Below are positions 43,970 to 54,054 of a stretch of 64,000 nt of DNA, one piece after another. This DNA is from Rhodospirillaceae bacterium (GTDB lineage: Bacteria > Pseudomonadota > Alphaproteobacteria > GCA-2731375). A model generated the notes under the pieces. It had not been told where the DNA came from. It was given only the letters and a program-made list of their open reading frames with translations, and did not search any database. The position numbers were made by a program, and so were the translations under genes. The first letter of the stretch is position 1, and the number at the start of each line of letters is the position of its first letter. Where the stretch lies: NCBI GenBank assembly GCA_018701215.1, contig JABIWH010000006.1, forward strand, positions 1-64,000, written 5' to 3'.

Positions 43970-45613
43970 ATGGATTGGCGAAAAGTGACCATTGGCGAGG
44001 CACTGCGGCGCTCCGCCCGCAATTGGCCGGGCAATGATTTCGTGGTCGGCATGCGGCAAAGGATCAACTACGCCACCTTCGATGCCCAGGTCGACAGTCT
44101 CGCCAAGGGTTTCCTGGGCCTCGGCGTTGGCCGGGGGGATCATGTGGCCTGTTGGCTGACCAATAGCCCGGCCTGGCTGCTGACTTGGTTTGCCTGTTGC
44201 CGCATTGGCGCCACCGTTGTTTCCATCAATACCCGCTATAAAGTTTCCGAGGTCGAATACATCCTGCGCCAATCCGATGCCAAGGTTCTGGTCGCCATGC
44301 CGGAATACTGGAATATCGACTATCTGGGCATGATCCGCGAGATGGCCCCCGGCTTCGAAAGCGATACGCCGGGCCAAATGCAAATCGACGGCCTGCCGGA
44401 ACTGCGTGCCGTGGTGTTATGGGACGATGCCGAACATCCCGGCACGATTTCGCAAAGCAATCTGATGGCGCAAGAAAATCCAGGCATGGATCTGTCCGGG
44501 GCGGAGGCGGCGGTGGAGATCGAAGATCCGGTGATCATCATCTACACCTCCGGCACCACCGGCCAGCCCAAGGGCGCCATGCATTGCCACCGGGTACTGA
44601 TCGAGGGGCAGAATATCGCCCGCGCCATGCATATGGAGGCAGGCGACAAGGTGCTTGGCCATATGCCGCTGTATCATGTCGCGGGTTCCGTGGCGACGAC
44701 CATCCCCGCCATGCAGCACGGTTGCGGCCTGGTTACCATGGCAGAGTGGCACGCGGGCGAGGCCCTGGATTTGATCGAGCGGGAACGCATCGCCATCATG
44801 GGCGGTATTCCGACACACTTTTTTGATCTATTGGCCCAACCGGGCGTCGAGGCAAGAGACACCCATTGCCTGAAGGCGGCCTGGATCGGCGGTGCACCGG
44901 TGACACCGGCCATTGCCCGCAAGGTCAAATCGACCCTGCATCTGGACGCCTTGCAGGCCGTGTACGGCATGACCGAAACCATGGGCATGACCACGCTGAG
45001 CGAATTCGATGCGCCGATCGAAGTGGCCTGTGAAAACAAGGGCAAGATTGTCGGCGACTATGAAGTCGGCATCTTTGACCCCGAAACCGGCATCGAAAAA
45101 CCCCAGGGCGAGGATGGTGAAATCTGGGTGCGCGGTTATTTGGTCATGCTGGGCTATTACAAGAACCCGGAAGCCACGGCGGCGGCGATCACGCCGGAAG
45201 GCTGGTTCCGCACCGGCGATCTGGGCCAGATCGATCCGGACGGCTATCTGATGATCACGGGCCGGGCCAAGGAAATGTTTATCGTTGGCGGCTCCAACGC
45301 CTACCCGGCCGAGATCGAACGATTTCTGGAAGGTCACGAAAATATTTACCAGGCCGTGGTCTGCGGCGTGCCTGACGCGCGCATGGGCGAAGTCGGCTTC
45401 ACCTTCGTCATGCCGCCGCCCGGCGCGACCTTAGACCCGGAAGATGTCATCGCACACTGCCGGGGCGCCATAGCGGACTACAAGGTACCGCGCTATGTTG
45501 AGGTGGTGGACGATTTCCCGCGCACCTCGACCAACAAAATTCAACGCTATTTGTTGCAGCAGGACGCCCTGGCGCGGTTCGAAGAGAGAGAAGAAAATCA
45601 TGGTGACGATTGA
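43970..45613 (+). CDS. AMP-forming acyl-CoA synthetase
   Basis: 547 residues of the ANL superfamily. IIIYTSGTTGQPKGAMHCHR near residue 185 is the P-loop, YGMTETMGMT near 325, GWFRTGDLGQIDPDGYLMITGRAKEM near 410 and the catalytic Lys region STNKIQRYLL near 525. It makes an acyl-adenylate and then an acyl-CoA from an unknown carboxylate. ATG at 43970 is preferred; 43943 is possible. It overlaps the amidohydrolase gene by 14 bases and is divergent from the selenoprotein gene. Confidence 0.9.
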   Translation: MDWRKVTIGEALRRSARNWPGNDFVVGMRQRINYATFDAQVDSLAKGFLGLGVGRGDHVACWLTNSPAWLLTWFACCRIGATVVSINTRYKVSEVEYILRQSDAKVLVAMPEYWNIDYLGMIREMAPGFESDTPGQMQIDGLPELRAVVLWDDAEHPGTISQSNLMAQENPGMDLSGAEAAVEIEDPVIIIYTSGTTGQPKGAMHCHRVLIEGQNIARAMHMEAGDKVLGHMPLYHVAGSVATTIPAMQHGCGLVTMAEWHAGEALDLIERERIAIMGGIPTHFFDLLAQPGVEARDTHCLKAAWIGGAPVTPAIARKVKSTLHLDALQAVYGMTETMGMTTLSEFDAPIEVACENKGKIVGDYEVGIFDPETGIEKPQGEDGEIWVRGYLVMLGYYKNPEATAAAITPEGWFRTGDLGQIDPDGYLMITGRAKEMFIVGGSNAYPAEIERFLEGHENIYQAVVCGVPDARMGEVGFTFVMPPPGATLDPEDVIAHCRGAIADYKVPRYVEVVDDFPRTSTNKIQRYLLQQDALARFEEREENHGDD

Positions 45614-46442
45614 CGCACAGGTTCACGCCTACGAGCGGGACCACCCAGGCCGGCCCTGGACCGCCGTACTCGAAGGCCCCGACGAGGTCACGGGCGATGA
45701 CATGGTCGCAGCCATGGACGCGGTTGGCGTCGACGGTGCCCTGCTGGTCTCGCCCTTCACCATGTACCAATACGACGCCAGCTATGCGATTGACGTTCAT
45801 GCCGCTCACCCCGGCCGCTTTGCCCTGATTAAGCCGGTTGATTCCACCGACCCAGGGGTCGCGGAAACCATCGCGGATTGGGCCACACTGGCCAGCACGG
45901 TCGCGATCCGCATCATGATGCGCGACGATGTCTCGGACGATCCCGACGACCCTGGCATCAACCGCGTGCTCGACGCCGCCGCCCGCCATGGACTGCCGGT
46001 CAATCTCCTGGCCTGGGGCCGGCTGGACCAAGTGGCCGCACTTGCCGCCAGAAACCCAAATACAAGATTGGTCATCGATCATCTCGGCCTGCAACAACCT
46101 TTTGTGCCGCCAGCACCACCGGAGCCGTTCGCTAGCCTGCCGGAACTCTTGAATTTGGCGCAATACGACAACGTGGTGGTAAAAATCACCGGCGCCTGCA
46201 CCCTGTCCCATGAAGCTTTTCCCTACAATGACATCTGGGACCCGCTCTGCCGCATCTTCGATGCCTTTGGCTTCGCACGCTGCATGTGGGGCACTGACTG
46301 GACCCGGGCGGTGAAATTGTTGAGTTATGCCCAAGGCGTGGAGTCATTCCGCCTGACCGGGCGCATTTCGGATAACGAGCGCGCGGCGCTGATGGGCGGG
46401 AGCCTGCAACGCATTTACGATTGGTCGCCAGCGTTCGAATGA
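45600..46442 (+). CDS. Amidohydrolase-2 family TIM-barrel hydrolase/decarboxylase
   Basis: 280 residues. DAQVHAYERDHPG at the N-terminus, LVIDHLGL near 158 and MWGTDWTRAVKL near 235 fit the amidohydrolase_2 family that includes lactonases and ACMSD-like decarboxylases. The first motif is DxQVHxY rather than DxHxH. The start lies inside the acyl-CoA synthetase end and the stop overlaps the next gene, so the three are likely one unit. Confidence 0.85.
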   Translation: MVTIDAQVHAYERDHPGRPWTAVLEGPDEVTGDDMVAAMDAVGVDGALLVSPFTMYQYDASYAIDVHAAHPGRFALIKPVDSTDPGVAETIADWATLASTVAIRIMMRDDVSDDPDDPGINRVLDAAARHGLPVNLLAWGRLDQVAALAARNPNTRLVIDHLGLQQPFVPPAPPEPFASLPELLNLAQYDNVVVKITGACTLSHEAFPYNDIWDPLCRIFDAFGFARCMWGTDWTRAVKLLSYAQGVESFRLTGRISDNERAALMGGSLQRIYDWSPAFE

Positions 46443-48628
46443 GCCTGAAACAACGCCGCAAATCGTTGATCAAGTATGCAGCCGAGACGGCTGCCGTTGC
46501 CGTAATCTACCTCTTATTGGGCAAGCTGGGACAGTTGTCGGCGATCACGCCGGGCAACGTGACGGCGGTATGGCCGCCTTCGGGGTTCGCCCTGGCGATA
46601 GCGCTTTTACTTGGCCGTAGAGCCCTCTGGGGCATTGGGCTCGGCGCGTTTGTGGTCAACACACAGGCCTTTTTTGACAGCGCGACGTTAGAGAGCATTG
46701 TCACGTCAATCACGGTCGGCATTGGCATCGCCATTGGGTCCATGGCCCAGCCGTTCCTTGGCGCGGTTTTCATCAAGCGCTTCATCGGCGTCAATCATCT
46801 GCTGAAAAATGTCCGCGACTTCCTTGTTTTCGCATCCCTGATCCCACTTATGTGCCTGATCAGTTCGACAATCGGTGCGATCAGCCTGTTGCTCGGCGGA
46901 CTAATTTCCATCTCAAGTTTTGGCGAACTATGGTTGACCTGGTGGCTGGGTGATGGCGTTGGCATCCTTATCGTCACGCCGTTCGTGATGGCGTGGCGCA
47001 ATATGAAGAGCCTTCCCGCAACAGCTGGCAACAAACTGATCCTGGCCATGGTGTTGTCGTTTCTCGCACTATCCGCGTTGATCGGGTTTGACGCGACCTT
47101 TGATGGGGACGCCACGCGTTATCCCCTGGAATTTCTGGCCTGGCCATTTCTACTTTGGCTCGCTCTTCGGTTCGATGCACGCGCGGTGACGAGTGGAATT
47201 TTGCTGCTATCAGCCATCGCGATTGGGCAAACCATGCGGGGACAAGGCCCATTCCACCTCGATGCGCCCAATCTATCGCTCCTATTGTTGCAACTATTCA
47301 TCACGGTGACGGCGGTCACCGTGATGATCGTCGCCGCGCTGGCCAATGAACGCAAGATAGCGGACAACGCGTTGCGGCTTGCCCATTCCGAGCTTGAAAT
47401 AAAAATCGAGGCCCGAACCTCTGAACTGAAAGCCGAAATCGATGAGCGCAAGCGTTTGGAGGAGCAGGTCCTGCGGTCTCAAAAGATGAAAGCTGTCGGT
47501 CAACTGACAGGTGGCATCGCCCATGATTTCAACAATATTCTCGGCATCATCATGGGCAATCTGGAACTCCTGCAGCGACGGCTGAAAGATGACCCTCGGA
47601 CCATGACATATGTGCAGGCCGCGCTTCGAGGCACCAAGCGAGGTACTGAAATCACCAGAAAACTGCTTGATTTTGCACGCCAGGGGCCGGGCAATGCCAG
47701 GCTGATCGCCGTCAATGATGTCATCACGCACACGCAGGAACTGACTGCCAGATCATTAACCCCATCGATCAAGCTGGAAACATATTTGGCGGATGATTTA
47801 TGGCCGGTCAAGATCGACCCTGGAGATCTCGAAGACGCCATCTTCAATCTTTCCCTCAATGCCCGTGACGCCATGCCGGATGGTGGCACTCTAAGCATAG
47901 AGACGGCCAACAAGATCCTTGATGACGATTACGTCAGGCACAACCCACAGGCCACGGCTGGTGCATTCGTGATGATTAACATGAGTGATACCGGGATTGG
48001 GATGACGGACGAGGTCAAGGAGACGGCTTTTGAACCATTTTTCACGACCAAGCCGTTTGGCGAGAGCAGCGGCCTTGGCCTGAGCATGGTCTATGGTTTC
48101 GTGGAACGCTCTAACGGCCACATCAAGATCTATTCAGAGGTCGGCGTCGGCACCACTTTCCGGATTTTTCTGCCCCGTGCCCTTGAAGACGCAATGGAGA
48201 CTGAAACGGTGGCGGAGCAGCGGATTGAGCTGCCCGTTGGCAACGAAACCATCCTGGTTGTCGATGATGAAAAAGCCTTGCTCGATGTCGCCGTCATGAA
48301 TCTGGAACAGATTGGCTATAAAATCCTGACCGCCTCCAATGGTCAACAGGCGCTGCACGTTCTGGAAACCCATCGGGACATTGATCTTCTGTTTTGTGAC
48401 GTCATCATGCCCGGTGATTTGGATGGATACCAAGTGGCCTTGACGGCGCACAGCATCTATCCCGCACTCAAGGTCTTGTTGACCAGTGGCTTCTCGAAGA
48501 AGCGTAGGGAAAATGACGACGCCGAGAACGGCTATCCAAGCCAGCTTGCACGCACCCTTTTGAGCAAGCCGTACAATGCCAAAGAACTGGCATTGGCGGT
48601 ACGCAGCGCGTTAGATAATATCGGCTGA
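46439..48628 (+). CDS. MASE1 hybrid histidine kinase with C-terminal receiver
   Basis: 729 residues. A MASE1-type membrane sensor (about 10-290, some eight segments), a coiled-coil linker, then HisKA with GGIAHDFNNILGIIMGN near 360, HATPase N-box LSLNARDAMPDGG near 480, DTGIGM near 520 and GLGLSMVYGF near 546, then a receiver: VVDDEKALL near 610, phosphorylation Asp in LLFCDVIMPG and LLSKPYN near 708. Its ATG overlaps the amidohydrolase stop. The signal sensed by MASE1 is unknown, and no separate response regulator is adjacent. Confidence 0.92.
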   Translation: MSLKQRRKSLIKYAAETAAVAVIYLLLGKLGQLSAITPGNVTAVWPPSGFALAIALLLGRRALWGIGLGAFVVNTQAFFDSATLESIVTSITVGIGIAIGSMAQPFLGAVFIKRFIGVNHLLKNVRDFLVFASLIPLMCLISSTIGAISLLLGGLISISSFGELWLTWWLGDGVGILIVTPFVMAWRNMKSLPATAGNKLILAMVLSFLALSALIGFDATFDGDATRYPLEFLAWPFLLWLALRFDARAVTSGILLLSAIAIGQTMRGQGPFHLDAPNLSLLLLQLFITVTAVTVMIVAALANERKIADNALRLAHSELEIKIEARTSELKAEIDERKRLEEQVLRSQKMKAVGQLTGGIAHDFNNILGIIMGNLELLQRRLKDDPRTMTYVQAALRGTKRGTEITRKLLDFARQGPGNARLIAVNDVITHTQELTARSLTPSIKLETYLADDLWPVKIDPGDLEDAIFNLSLNARDAMPDGGTLSIETANKILDDDYVRHNPQATAGAFVMINMSDTGIGMTDEVKETAFEPFFTTKPFGESSGLGLSMVYGFVERSNGHIKIYSEVGVGTTFRIFLPRALEDAMETETVAEQRIELPVGNETILVVDDEKALLDVAVMNLEQIGYKILTASNGQQALHVLETHRDIDLLFCDVIMPGDLDGYQVALTAHSIYPALKVLLTSGFSKKRRENDDAENGYPSQLARTLLSKPYNAKELALAVRSALDNIG

Positions 48629-48647
48629 TCGGTCATCAATGCCGTAT

Positions 48648-50513
48648 CTATTCCGTTGCATCCTTGGCCAGGAAACCGCCCGATTGGCGGGACCATAGCT
48701 GCGCATACAGGCCACCGCGCCGCAGCAGGGTTTCGTGGTTGCCCTCTTCAACGATGCGGCCCTGGTCCATGACGATCAGGCGGTCCATGGCGGCAATGGT
48801 GGACAAACGGTGCGCGATGGCGATCACCGTCTTGCCCGCCATCAGGGCCTGAAAACTTTCCTGAATGGCCGCCTCGACTTCCGAATCCAGCGCCGATGTG
48901 GCCTCGTCCAAAATCAGGATCGGCGCGTCTTTCAATAACACCCTGGCAATGGCGACGCGCTGCCGCTGCCCGCCGGATAGCTTCACGCCGCGCTCGCCCA
49001 CATGGGCCTGATAGCCGCGTCGGCCCTTGCCGTCCTCCAAATCATGGATGAAGTCGTCGGCATGGGCCGCCTTAGCGGCGGCGATCACCTGGGCCTCGGT
49101 CGCACCGGGCTTGGAATAGCTGATATTGTCCAGGACCGAGCGGTGCAACAGCGAGGTATCCTGGGTCACCATGGCGATCTGGGCCCGCAGGCTGTCCTGG
49201 GTGACGCCGGCGACATCCTGGCCATCGATCAGAATGCGGCCGTCTTGTAGGTCATAGAACCGCAACAACAGGCTAACCAGGGTGGATTTTCCGGCGCCGG
49301 AACGGCCGACGATACCGACCTTCTCGCCGGGCCGGATATCCAGATCCAGACCGCTGAGCACGCCTTGCTCCACATCCTCCCTATCCTTGCCGTAATTGAA
49401 GGAAATATGGTCATAGCGGATGCCGCCCGCCGTCACCGCCAAGGCTTCAGCATTGGGGAGATCCTCGATAGCGTGCTCTCTGGCGATGGTTTCAACCCCG
49501 TCCAGCACCACGCCGATGTTTTCAAAAATATTGGAGACTTCCCACATGATCCATTGCGACATCCCCTGCAGGCGCAGCACCAGACCCACTGCCAGGGCGA
49601 TGGCGCCGGCGGATGTCGCATCGATATACCAGAGCCACACCGCCATGCCCGCGATGGCGAAAATCAGGCCCGCATTCATTGCGTTCAGAGTGATGTTCAA
49701 CTTGGTCGACAGGCGCATCTGGCCATAGACCGGTTCCAGGAATGCCTCCATGCCCTCGCGGGCATAACTGTCTTCATAAGCCGCATGGGCAAACATTTTC
49801 ACCGTACCGATGTTGGTATAGCTATCCACCACGCGGCCGGTTACGACCGAGCGCGCCTCGGCCTGGGCCATGGACCAATCCCGCAGGCGCGGCACGAAAT
49901 GGCGCATGGCAATCATGTAGCCGGCAAACCAGAGCAACATGGGCGCGGTCAGACGTAGATCGCTGCTAGCGAACAAAATCACGGCGGCACCAAAGTAGAC
50001 GGCCACATACAGCAGCACTTCGGTGAGCTTCATGACGATATCGCGCACGGCCAGGGCGGTCTGCATCATCTTGGCCGCGACCCGTCCGGCAAAGTCATCC
50101 TGATAGAATTCCATGCTTTGACGCAGCAGATAGCGGTGCGCCTGCCAACGGGTACGCATGGCGAAGTTACCCAACAAGCCTTGATGGGAGATCGAGCCGT
50201 AGACAAATTTCAGGGCCGGCAATACCACCAGCACCACGACGCCCATCAAGATCAATTCGCCGTTGTGATCAGCCCAGAACGTCGCCCGCTCCGCCGTCGC
50301 CAACCAATCCACCAGGCGGCCGAGGAAGGCGAACATCATCACCTCCAGCAACGCGATCACGGTGGAGAACAGGCCAGAGGCCAACAGCAGCGGCCAAAAA
50401 GGCCGGGCATAGTGCAAAATAAATGGGATCAATGAGGCCGGCGGCATCTCTGGCTGGGTGATGGGCAGCGGGTCCGTCGCCCGCTCCAACCAGGAAAAGA
50501 ACCAATTGATCAT
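48648..50513 (-). CDS. ABC exporter, fused permease and ATPase
   Basis: 621 residues. A six-segment membrane domain (about 30-330) precedes the nucleotide-binding domain with Walker A GRSGAGKST near 407, LSGGQRQRVAIARVLL near 517, Walker B ILILDEATSALD near 540 and H-loop IAHRLS near 570. This is a half-transporter that works as a dimer, like MsbA or multidrug types. Cargo is not evident. Stands alone between convergent and co-oriented neighbours. Confidence 0.92.
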   Translation of the reverse strand: MINWFFSWLERATDPLPITQPEMPPASLIPFILHYARPFWPLLLASGLFSTVIALLEVMMFAFLGRLVDWLATAERATFWADHNGELILMGVVVLVVLPALKFVYGSISHQGLLGNFAMRTRWQAHRYLLRQSMEFYQDDFAGRVAAKMMQTALAVRDIVMKLTEVLLYVAVYFGAAVILFASSDLRLTAPMLLWFAGYMIAMRHFVPRLRDWSMAQAEARSVVTGRVVDSYTNIGTVKMFAHAAYEDSYAREGMEAFLEPVYGQMRLSTKLNITLNAMNAGLIFAIAGMAVWLWYIDATSAGAIALAVGLVLRLQGMSQWIMWEVSNIFENIGVVLDGVETIAREHAIEDLPNAEALAVTAGGIRYDHISFNYGKDREDVEQGVLSGLDLDIRPGEKVGIVGRSGAGKSTLVSLLLRFYDLQDGRILIDGQDVAGVTQDSLRAQIAMVTQDTSLLHRSVLDNISYSKPGATEAQVIAAAKAAHADDFIHDLEDGKGRRGYQAHVGERGVKLSGGQRQRVAIARVLLKDAPILILDEATSALDSEVEAAIQESFQALMAGKTVIAIAHRLSTIAAMDRLIVMDQGRIVEEGNHETLLRRGGLYAQLWSRQSGGFLAKDATE

Positions 50514-50539
50514 GGTTTATTCCCCAGGATTTTGGCGGC

Positions 50540-51118
50540 CTAGTCTTCCGCACCCGCCGCCACGCCGGCCTTGAACCGTGTATCCGCCTGACGGAAAACC
50601 TTGTGCGTGTTCTGCATGTCCCAGGGCTCTTCGATCAGGGTTTCATGGTCCCACTGGCTGCGCGCCACCGGCGGATTAAAAAAATCACCGCCATAGACAT
50701 GGATGGCGGAGGTCAATTTAGCGATCGGATTGGCCACGGAATGGACGATCTCCGGCCCCAGGGTGGCCACCTGCCCCGGCCCCATGGACTCGGCCCCCGC
50801 CGCCTCCAGCTGGGGTCCCGTCTCGGTATCAAGGCGGCGCCAGAAAACATTGTCTTCGCGCCCGCCATAAAGGCCAATGGCAGCGAACATGTGATGGTTA
50901 TGGGGCAGCAGGGTCATGTAAGGCGCCCAGACGAAATTGATGATGGTCAGATCATCGGCCTGATAAAGCGGATAAACCCCTGCCGTGTCAGGCTCTCCCA
51001 ACGCCGCGATGACGCCGGCGGGGTCGGCGACCGCACCCAAGACGACATCGCGTATCGCCTTTTGACCGCCGCCAACGGCGGCTTTGCAGTCTTCGATAAA
51101 TTGGTCTTTGTTGAACAT
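50540..51118 (-). CDS. Cysteine-dioxygenase-like cupin
   Basis: 192 residues. The Fe-site segment LLPHNHHMFAAIGLYGGREDNVFWRR near residue 68 supplies two His and a Glu, and EIVHSVANP near 122 a further His, the pattern of cysteine dioxygenase type I and 3-mercaptopropionate dioxygenases. Substrate is likely a thiol but not proved. GGGGATAAG precedes the ATG at 51118; upstream frame to 51172 lacks a site. It lies 26 bp upstream of the exporter gene on the same strand. Confidence 0.78.
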   Translation of the reverse strand: MFNKDQFIEDCKAAVGGGQKAIRDVVLGAVADPAGVIAALGEPDTAGVYPLYQADDLTIINFVWAPYMTLLPHNHHMFAAIGLYGGREDNVFWRRLDTETGPQLEAAGAESMGPGQVATLGPEIVHSVANPIAKLTSAIHVYGGDFFNPPVARSQWDHETLIEEPWDMQNTHKVFRQADTRFKAGVAAGAED

Positions 51119-51205
51119 GCGCTTATCCCCAATAACTCCGAATCTCGATGCAGAGAATAGCGGAGTGCCCAAACGGACACCATCATTTCACACAATTATC
51201 TTGGG

Positions 51206-52042
51206 TTAATGGGCCAGCAACGCCGCCAGGCCCAGGCGATAGTTTTGATATTTCAAAACCACGCCCAGCTCGTCCTTGATGCGGTTGTTGCGCACGCGTT
51301 TGTTATCGGCATAAAAGCTGGCCGCCATGGGGCTCAGATCGGCCTCGGCAAAGGTAATCTCGGGCGGTGGCGCCTGTCGCAACAGCTCGGCGGCATGGGT
51401 GATGACGTCCTGGGGTGGGGCGGCCTCATCATCACAGACGTTATAAATGGCCCCGGCATTTGGCCGGACCATGGAGGCCTGCAACACCGTTGCCAGATCA
51501 TCGACGTGAATGCGGGAAAACACGTGCCCTGGCTTGACGATGCGCCGGGCCTTGCCCTGGCGCAGGTTATTCAGGGCGCTTCGGCCCGGTCCATAAATGC
51601 CGGCCAGCCTGAAAACATGTACGGCCAGCGCATGGCGGCGGCCCCATTCCAGCCAAGCCTGCTCCGCCCCCGCCCGCCACCGGCTGCGCTCGTTGATAGG
51701 TGCCGTCGGCGTGCACTCGTCGACCCAGCCGCCGCCATGATCGCCATAGACCCCAGTAGTGGAGAGATATCCGATCCAGCGCAGATCGGGCAGACTGGCA
51801 ATCACCTCACCATGACACGCCAGCACCGGATCACCCGCCAGGTCGGGCGGAATGGAGAGCAACAAATGTGTGGTCCCGGCCATTTGCCCGGTCGGATCGG
51901 GCAACGGATGCTGGCGATCAAACCGCATGGTGCCGTTCACGCCATCCCGGCTGGTTCCCGCCACATTCCAACCTTTACCCAGCTGCCGATGGGTGAGAAC
52001 CTGGGCGCTGTAACCCAGACCAAAAACAAATAATTTTTCCAC
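51206..52042 (-). CDS. Atypical NAD-dependent epimerase/SDR family protein
   Basis: 278 residues. KLFVFGLGYSAQVLTHRQLGKG at the start is the nucleotide site and GYLSTTGVYGDHGGGWVDE near 90 the catalytic strand; the usual Tyr-Lys pair is not obvious, as RAGAEQAW follows. The start is a GTG at 52042; the longer frame runs through the TPR gene and is not coding. This protein (YeeZ-like) often lies near fzlA-queG in alphaproteobacteria. Confidence 0.8.
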   Translation of the reverse strand: MEKLFVFGLGYSAQVLTHRQLGKGWNVAGTSRDGVNGTMRFDRQHPLPDPTGQMAGTTHLLLSIPPDLAGDPVLACHGEVIASLPDLRWIGYLSTTGVYGDHGGGWVDECTPTAPINERSRWRAGAEQAWLEWGRRHALAVHVFRLAGIYGPGRSALNNLRQGKARRIVKPGHVFSRIHVDDLATVLQASMVRPNAGAIYNVCDDEAAPPQDVITHAAELLRQAPPPEITFAEADLSPMAASFYADNKRVRNNRIKDELGVVLKYQNYRLGLAALLAH

Positions 52043-52096
52043 TATTTCATCACCCCAGCTCTTGCCGATGCGCCTGCAAGCATGGAAGGTAGGGCC

Positions 52097-52894
52097 ATGC
52101 GTAGCCTTATACAATGCGGTCTTTTTGCACTTGCGCTGACGCTGGTGCCGGATTCTGCAATGGCGGCGGAAACCGGTGCGAAAACCAGTGCAAAAACCGC
52201 TGCTGGCGGCATAGATCACGAGAAACAATACCTTGCCTGCATCGCTCTGACCTACCGTGAGCCCTGGCAGGCCTTCGAAACGGCGGAAACCTGGGCCGGG
52301 CTGGGGGGCGGCGGAGCGGCGCGCCACTGCGCGGCAATGGCCTTGCTGGAGGCCAAGGAATATGACCGTGCCGCCCAACGCTTGGAAGCCCTGGCCGCCG
52401 CCCTGCCGACCGACCATTTCCCCACCCCTGGCGATGTCCTGGCCCAGGCGGCGAATGTCTGGCTGTTGGGCGGGCGGCCTGAACTGGCCCTGCAGGCGAT
52501 TGACCTTGCCCTGCAATATGACCCCAAAAGGGCCGCCTATCTGGTCGATCGAGGCCGTATTCTGGCGGAAGGCGGCGACCATGCCGGCGCATTGAGCGAT
52601 CTGGAGCGGGCCCTGGCCCTGGACCCGAACGACGATGATGCCGTTGCCTTTCGGGCCAGCGCCTTGCGCCATCTGGGCCGCAGGGACGAGGCCATGGAGG
52701 TGATCAACCAGGCATTGACCCTTAACCCCGCCAACCCGTCGGCCCGATTGGAGCGGGGCATCCTGCGCCTAAAGGCCGGCGACCGGGACGGCGCACGGGC
52801 GGATTGGCTCTATGCCGCGCAGGAACACCGGGGCACGCCGGCAGGCGATGCGGCCCAGTCCCGCCTGCAACAGATGGAGCTTGGGCAGAAATAG
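52097..52894 (+). CDS. Secreted or periplasmic TPR-repeat protein
   Basis: 265 residues with a signal peptide 1-23 (LIQCGLFALALTLVPDSAMA). Four or five TPR helices follow, clearest at YLVDRGRILAEGGDHAGALSDLERALALDPNDD and AVAFRASALRHLGRRDEAMEVINQALTLNPANP. TPR proteins mediate protein contacts; the partner is unknown. The ATG at 52097 has AAGGTAGGG before it. It is inserted antisense between the epimerase and queG, converging with queG. Confidence 0.85.
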   Translation: MRSLIQCGLFALALTLVPDSAMAAETGAKTSAKTAAGGIDHEKQYLACIALTYREPWQAFETAETWAGLGGGGAARHCAAMALLEAKEYDRAAQRLEALAAALPTDHFPTPGDVLAQAANVWLLGGRPELALQAIDLALQYDPKRAAYLVDRGRILAEGGDHAGALSDLERALALDPNDDDAVAFRASALRHLGRRDEAMEVINQALTLNPANPSARLERGILRLKAGDRDGARADWLYAAQEHRGTPAGDAAQSRLQQMELGQK

Positions 52895-52899
52895 ACCGC

Positions 52900-54054
52900 T
52901 TAGGCGGCAATACACCGGGCCCATTCGGCCCGGACAGCGTCGTCGGTTTCCGCCCCCAGATGGTCATGGGCCAAAATGGCCAACACCTCGGCGCCGCGCA
53001 GTTGCAGCAAGGCCCAGACCGCCATGGCACGGACCAGGGGCGAAGGATCGCTCAGCAACGGATCGATAAGTTCCGACAATTGCCCATTGCCGCTGTTACC
53101 GGCGGCGATCAAAACATTGCGCAAGAAGCGGTCCCGGCCCAGGCGCTTAACCGGGGTGCCGGCATAGAGGCGGCGAAAGGCGGCATCATCCAATCGCAGC
53201 AATTCGGCCAGATCCACCATGCTCAACCCCGCACGGGGCGCCATGACGGCGTCATCTGCGGTGACGGCGAATTTGTTCCAAGGGCAGATCGCCAAGCAGT
53301 CATCGCAGCCAAAGATGCGGTTGCCCATGGGTTTGCGGAACTCCACCGCGATATGGCCCTGATGTTCGATACTCAAATAAGACAGGCAGCGCCGGGCATC
53401 CAATTGATACGGCGCGGGGAATGCAGCCGTGGGGCAGATATCGAGACAGTGTCGGCAGGCACCGCAATGGTCCTGCTCCGGTAGATCGGGGGACAAGTGC
53501 AAGGTGGTGAAGATACTGCCCAAAAACAGCCATGAACCCAGTTCTCGACTGACCAGATTGCTATGCTTGCCCTGCCAACCCAGACCGGCGGCTTGCGCCA
53601 AAGGTTTTTCCATCACCGGCGCGGTATCGACAAAGACTTTCAATTCACCCCCTGCTTCGGCCTGCAACCATCGGGCCAAGGCCTTGAGGCGCTTTTTCAC
53701 TACCACGTGATAATCCTTGCGCCCTGCGTAGACCGAAACATTGCCCTGCTCCACCTGGGTCAGACGGCCCAAAGGGTCTTCATCGGGGCCATAATTCCAG
53801 CCCAGCATGATGATGGAACGGGCTTCAGGCCAGAGGGCATTGGGGTGGCGGCGGCGGGCCGCCTTTTGCACCAGCCAGTCCATATCCCCATGACGGCCCA
53901 GATCCAGAAATTGCCCCAGGCGATCCCCGGCCCCGGGGATGGCATCCGCGGCGGTGATACCCAGGGCATCGAAACCCAGGCTCAAGGCTTCACGCCGCAA
54001 TTCCGCCGCCAGCTCCAACGGCGCGGCGAGAGGCTTAGAAATCGAGGTCGGCAT
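52900..54054 (-). CDS. queG: Epoxyqueuosine reductase QueG
   Basis: 384 residues. A cobalamin-binding N-terminal domain with KDYHVVVKKRL near 115 and VDTAPVMEKPLAQAAGLGWQGKHSN near 140; two [4Fe-4S] sites CGACRHCLDICP near 197 and CDDCLAICPWNKFA near 250; and a C-terminal HEAT-like segment (about 290-380). It performs the last step of tRNA queuosine synthesis. The start lies 20 bases inside the fzlA gene end. The C-terminus is of the long QueG form. Confidence 0.95.
   Translation of the reverse strand: MPTSISKPLAAPLELAAELRREALSLGFDALGITAADAIPGAGDRLGQFLDLGRHGDMDWLVQKAARRRHPNALWPEARSIIMLGWNYGPDEDPLGRLTQVEQGNVSVYAGRKDYHVVVKKRLKALARWLQAEAGGELKVFVDTAPVMEKPLAQAAGLGWQGKHSNLVSRELGSWLFLGSIFTTLHLSPDLPEQDHCGACRHCLDICPTAAFPAPYQLDARRCLSYLSIEHQGHIAVEFRKPMGNRIFGCDDCLAICPWNKFAVTADDAVMAPRAGLSMVDLAELLRLDDAAFRRLYAGTPVKRLGRDRFLRNVLIAAGNSGNGQLSELIDPLLSDPSPLVRAMAVWALLQLRGAEVLAILAHDHLGAETDDAVRAEWARCIAA

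Noticed and set aside
52043..52672. Extension of the epimerase-like frame upstream of the GTG at 52042
   Set aside because: The extension lies opposite the TPR gene, has no domain and contains Gln/Arg-rich shadow text.
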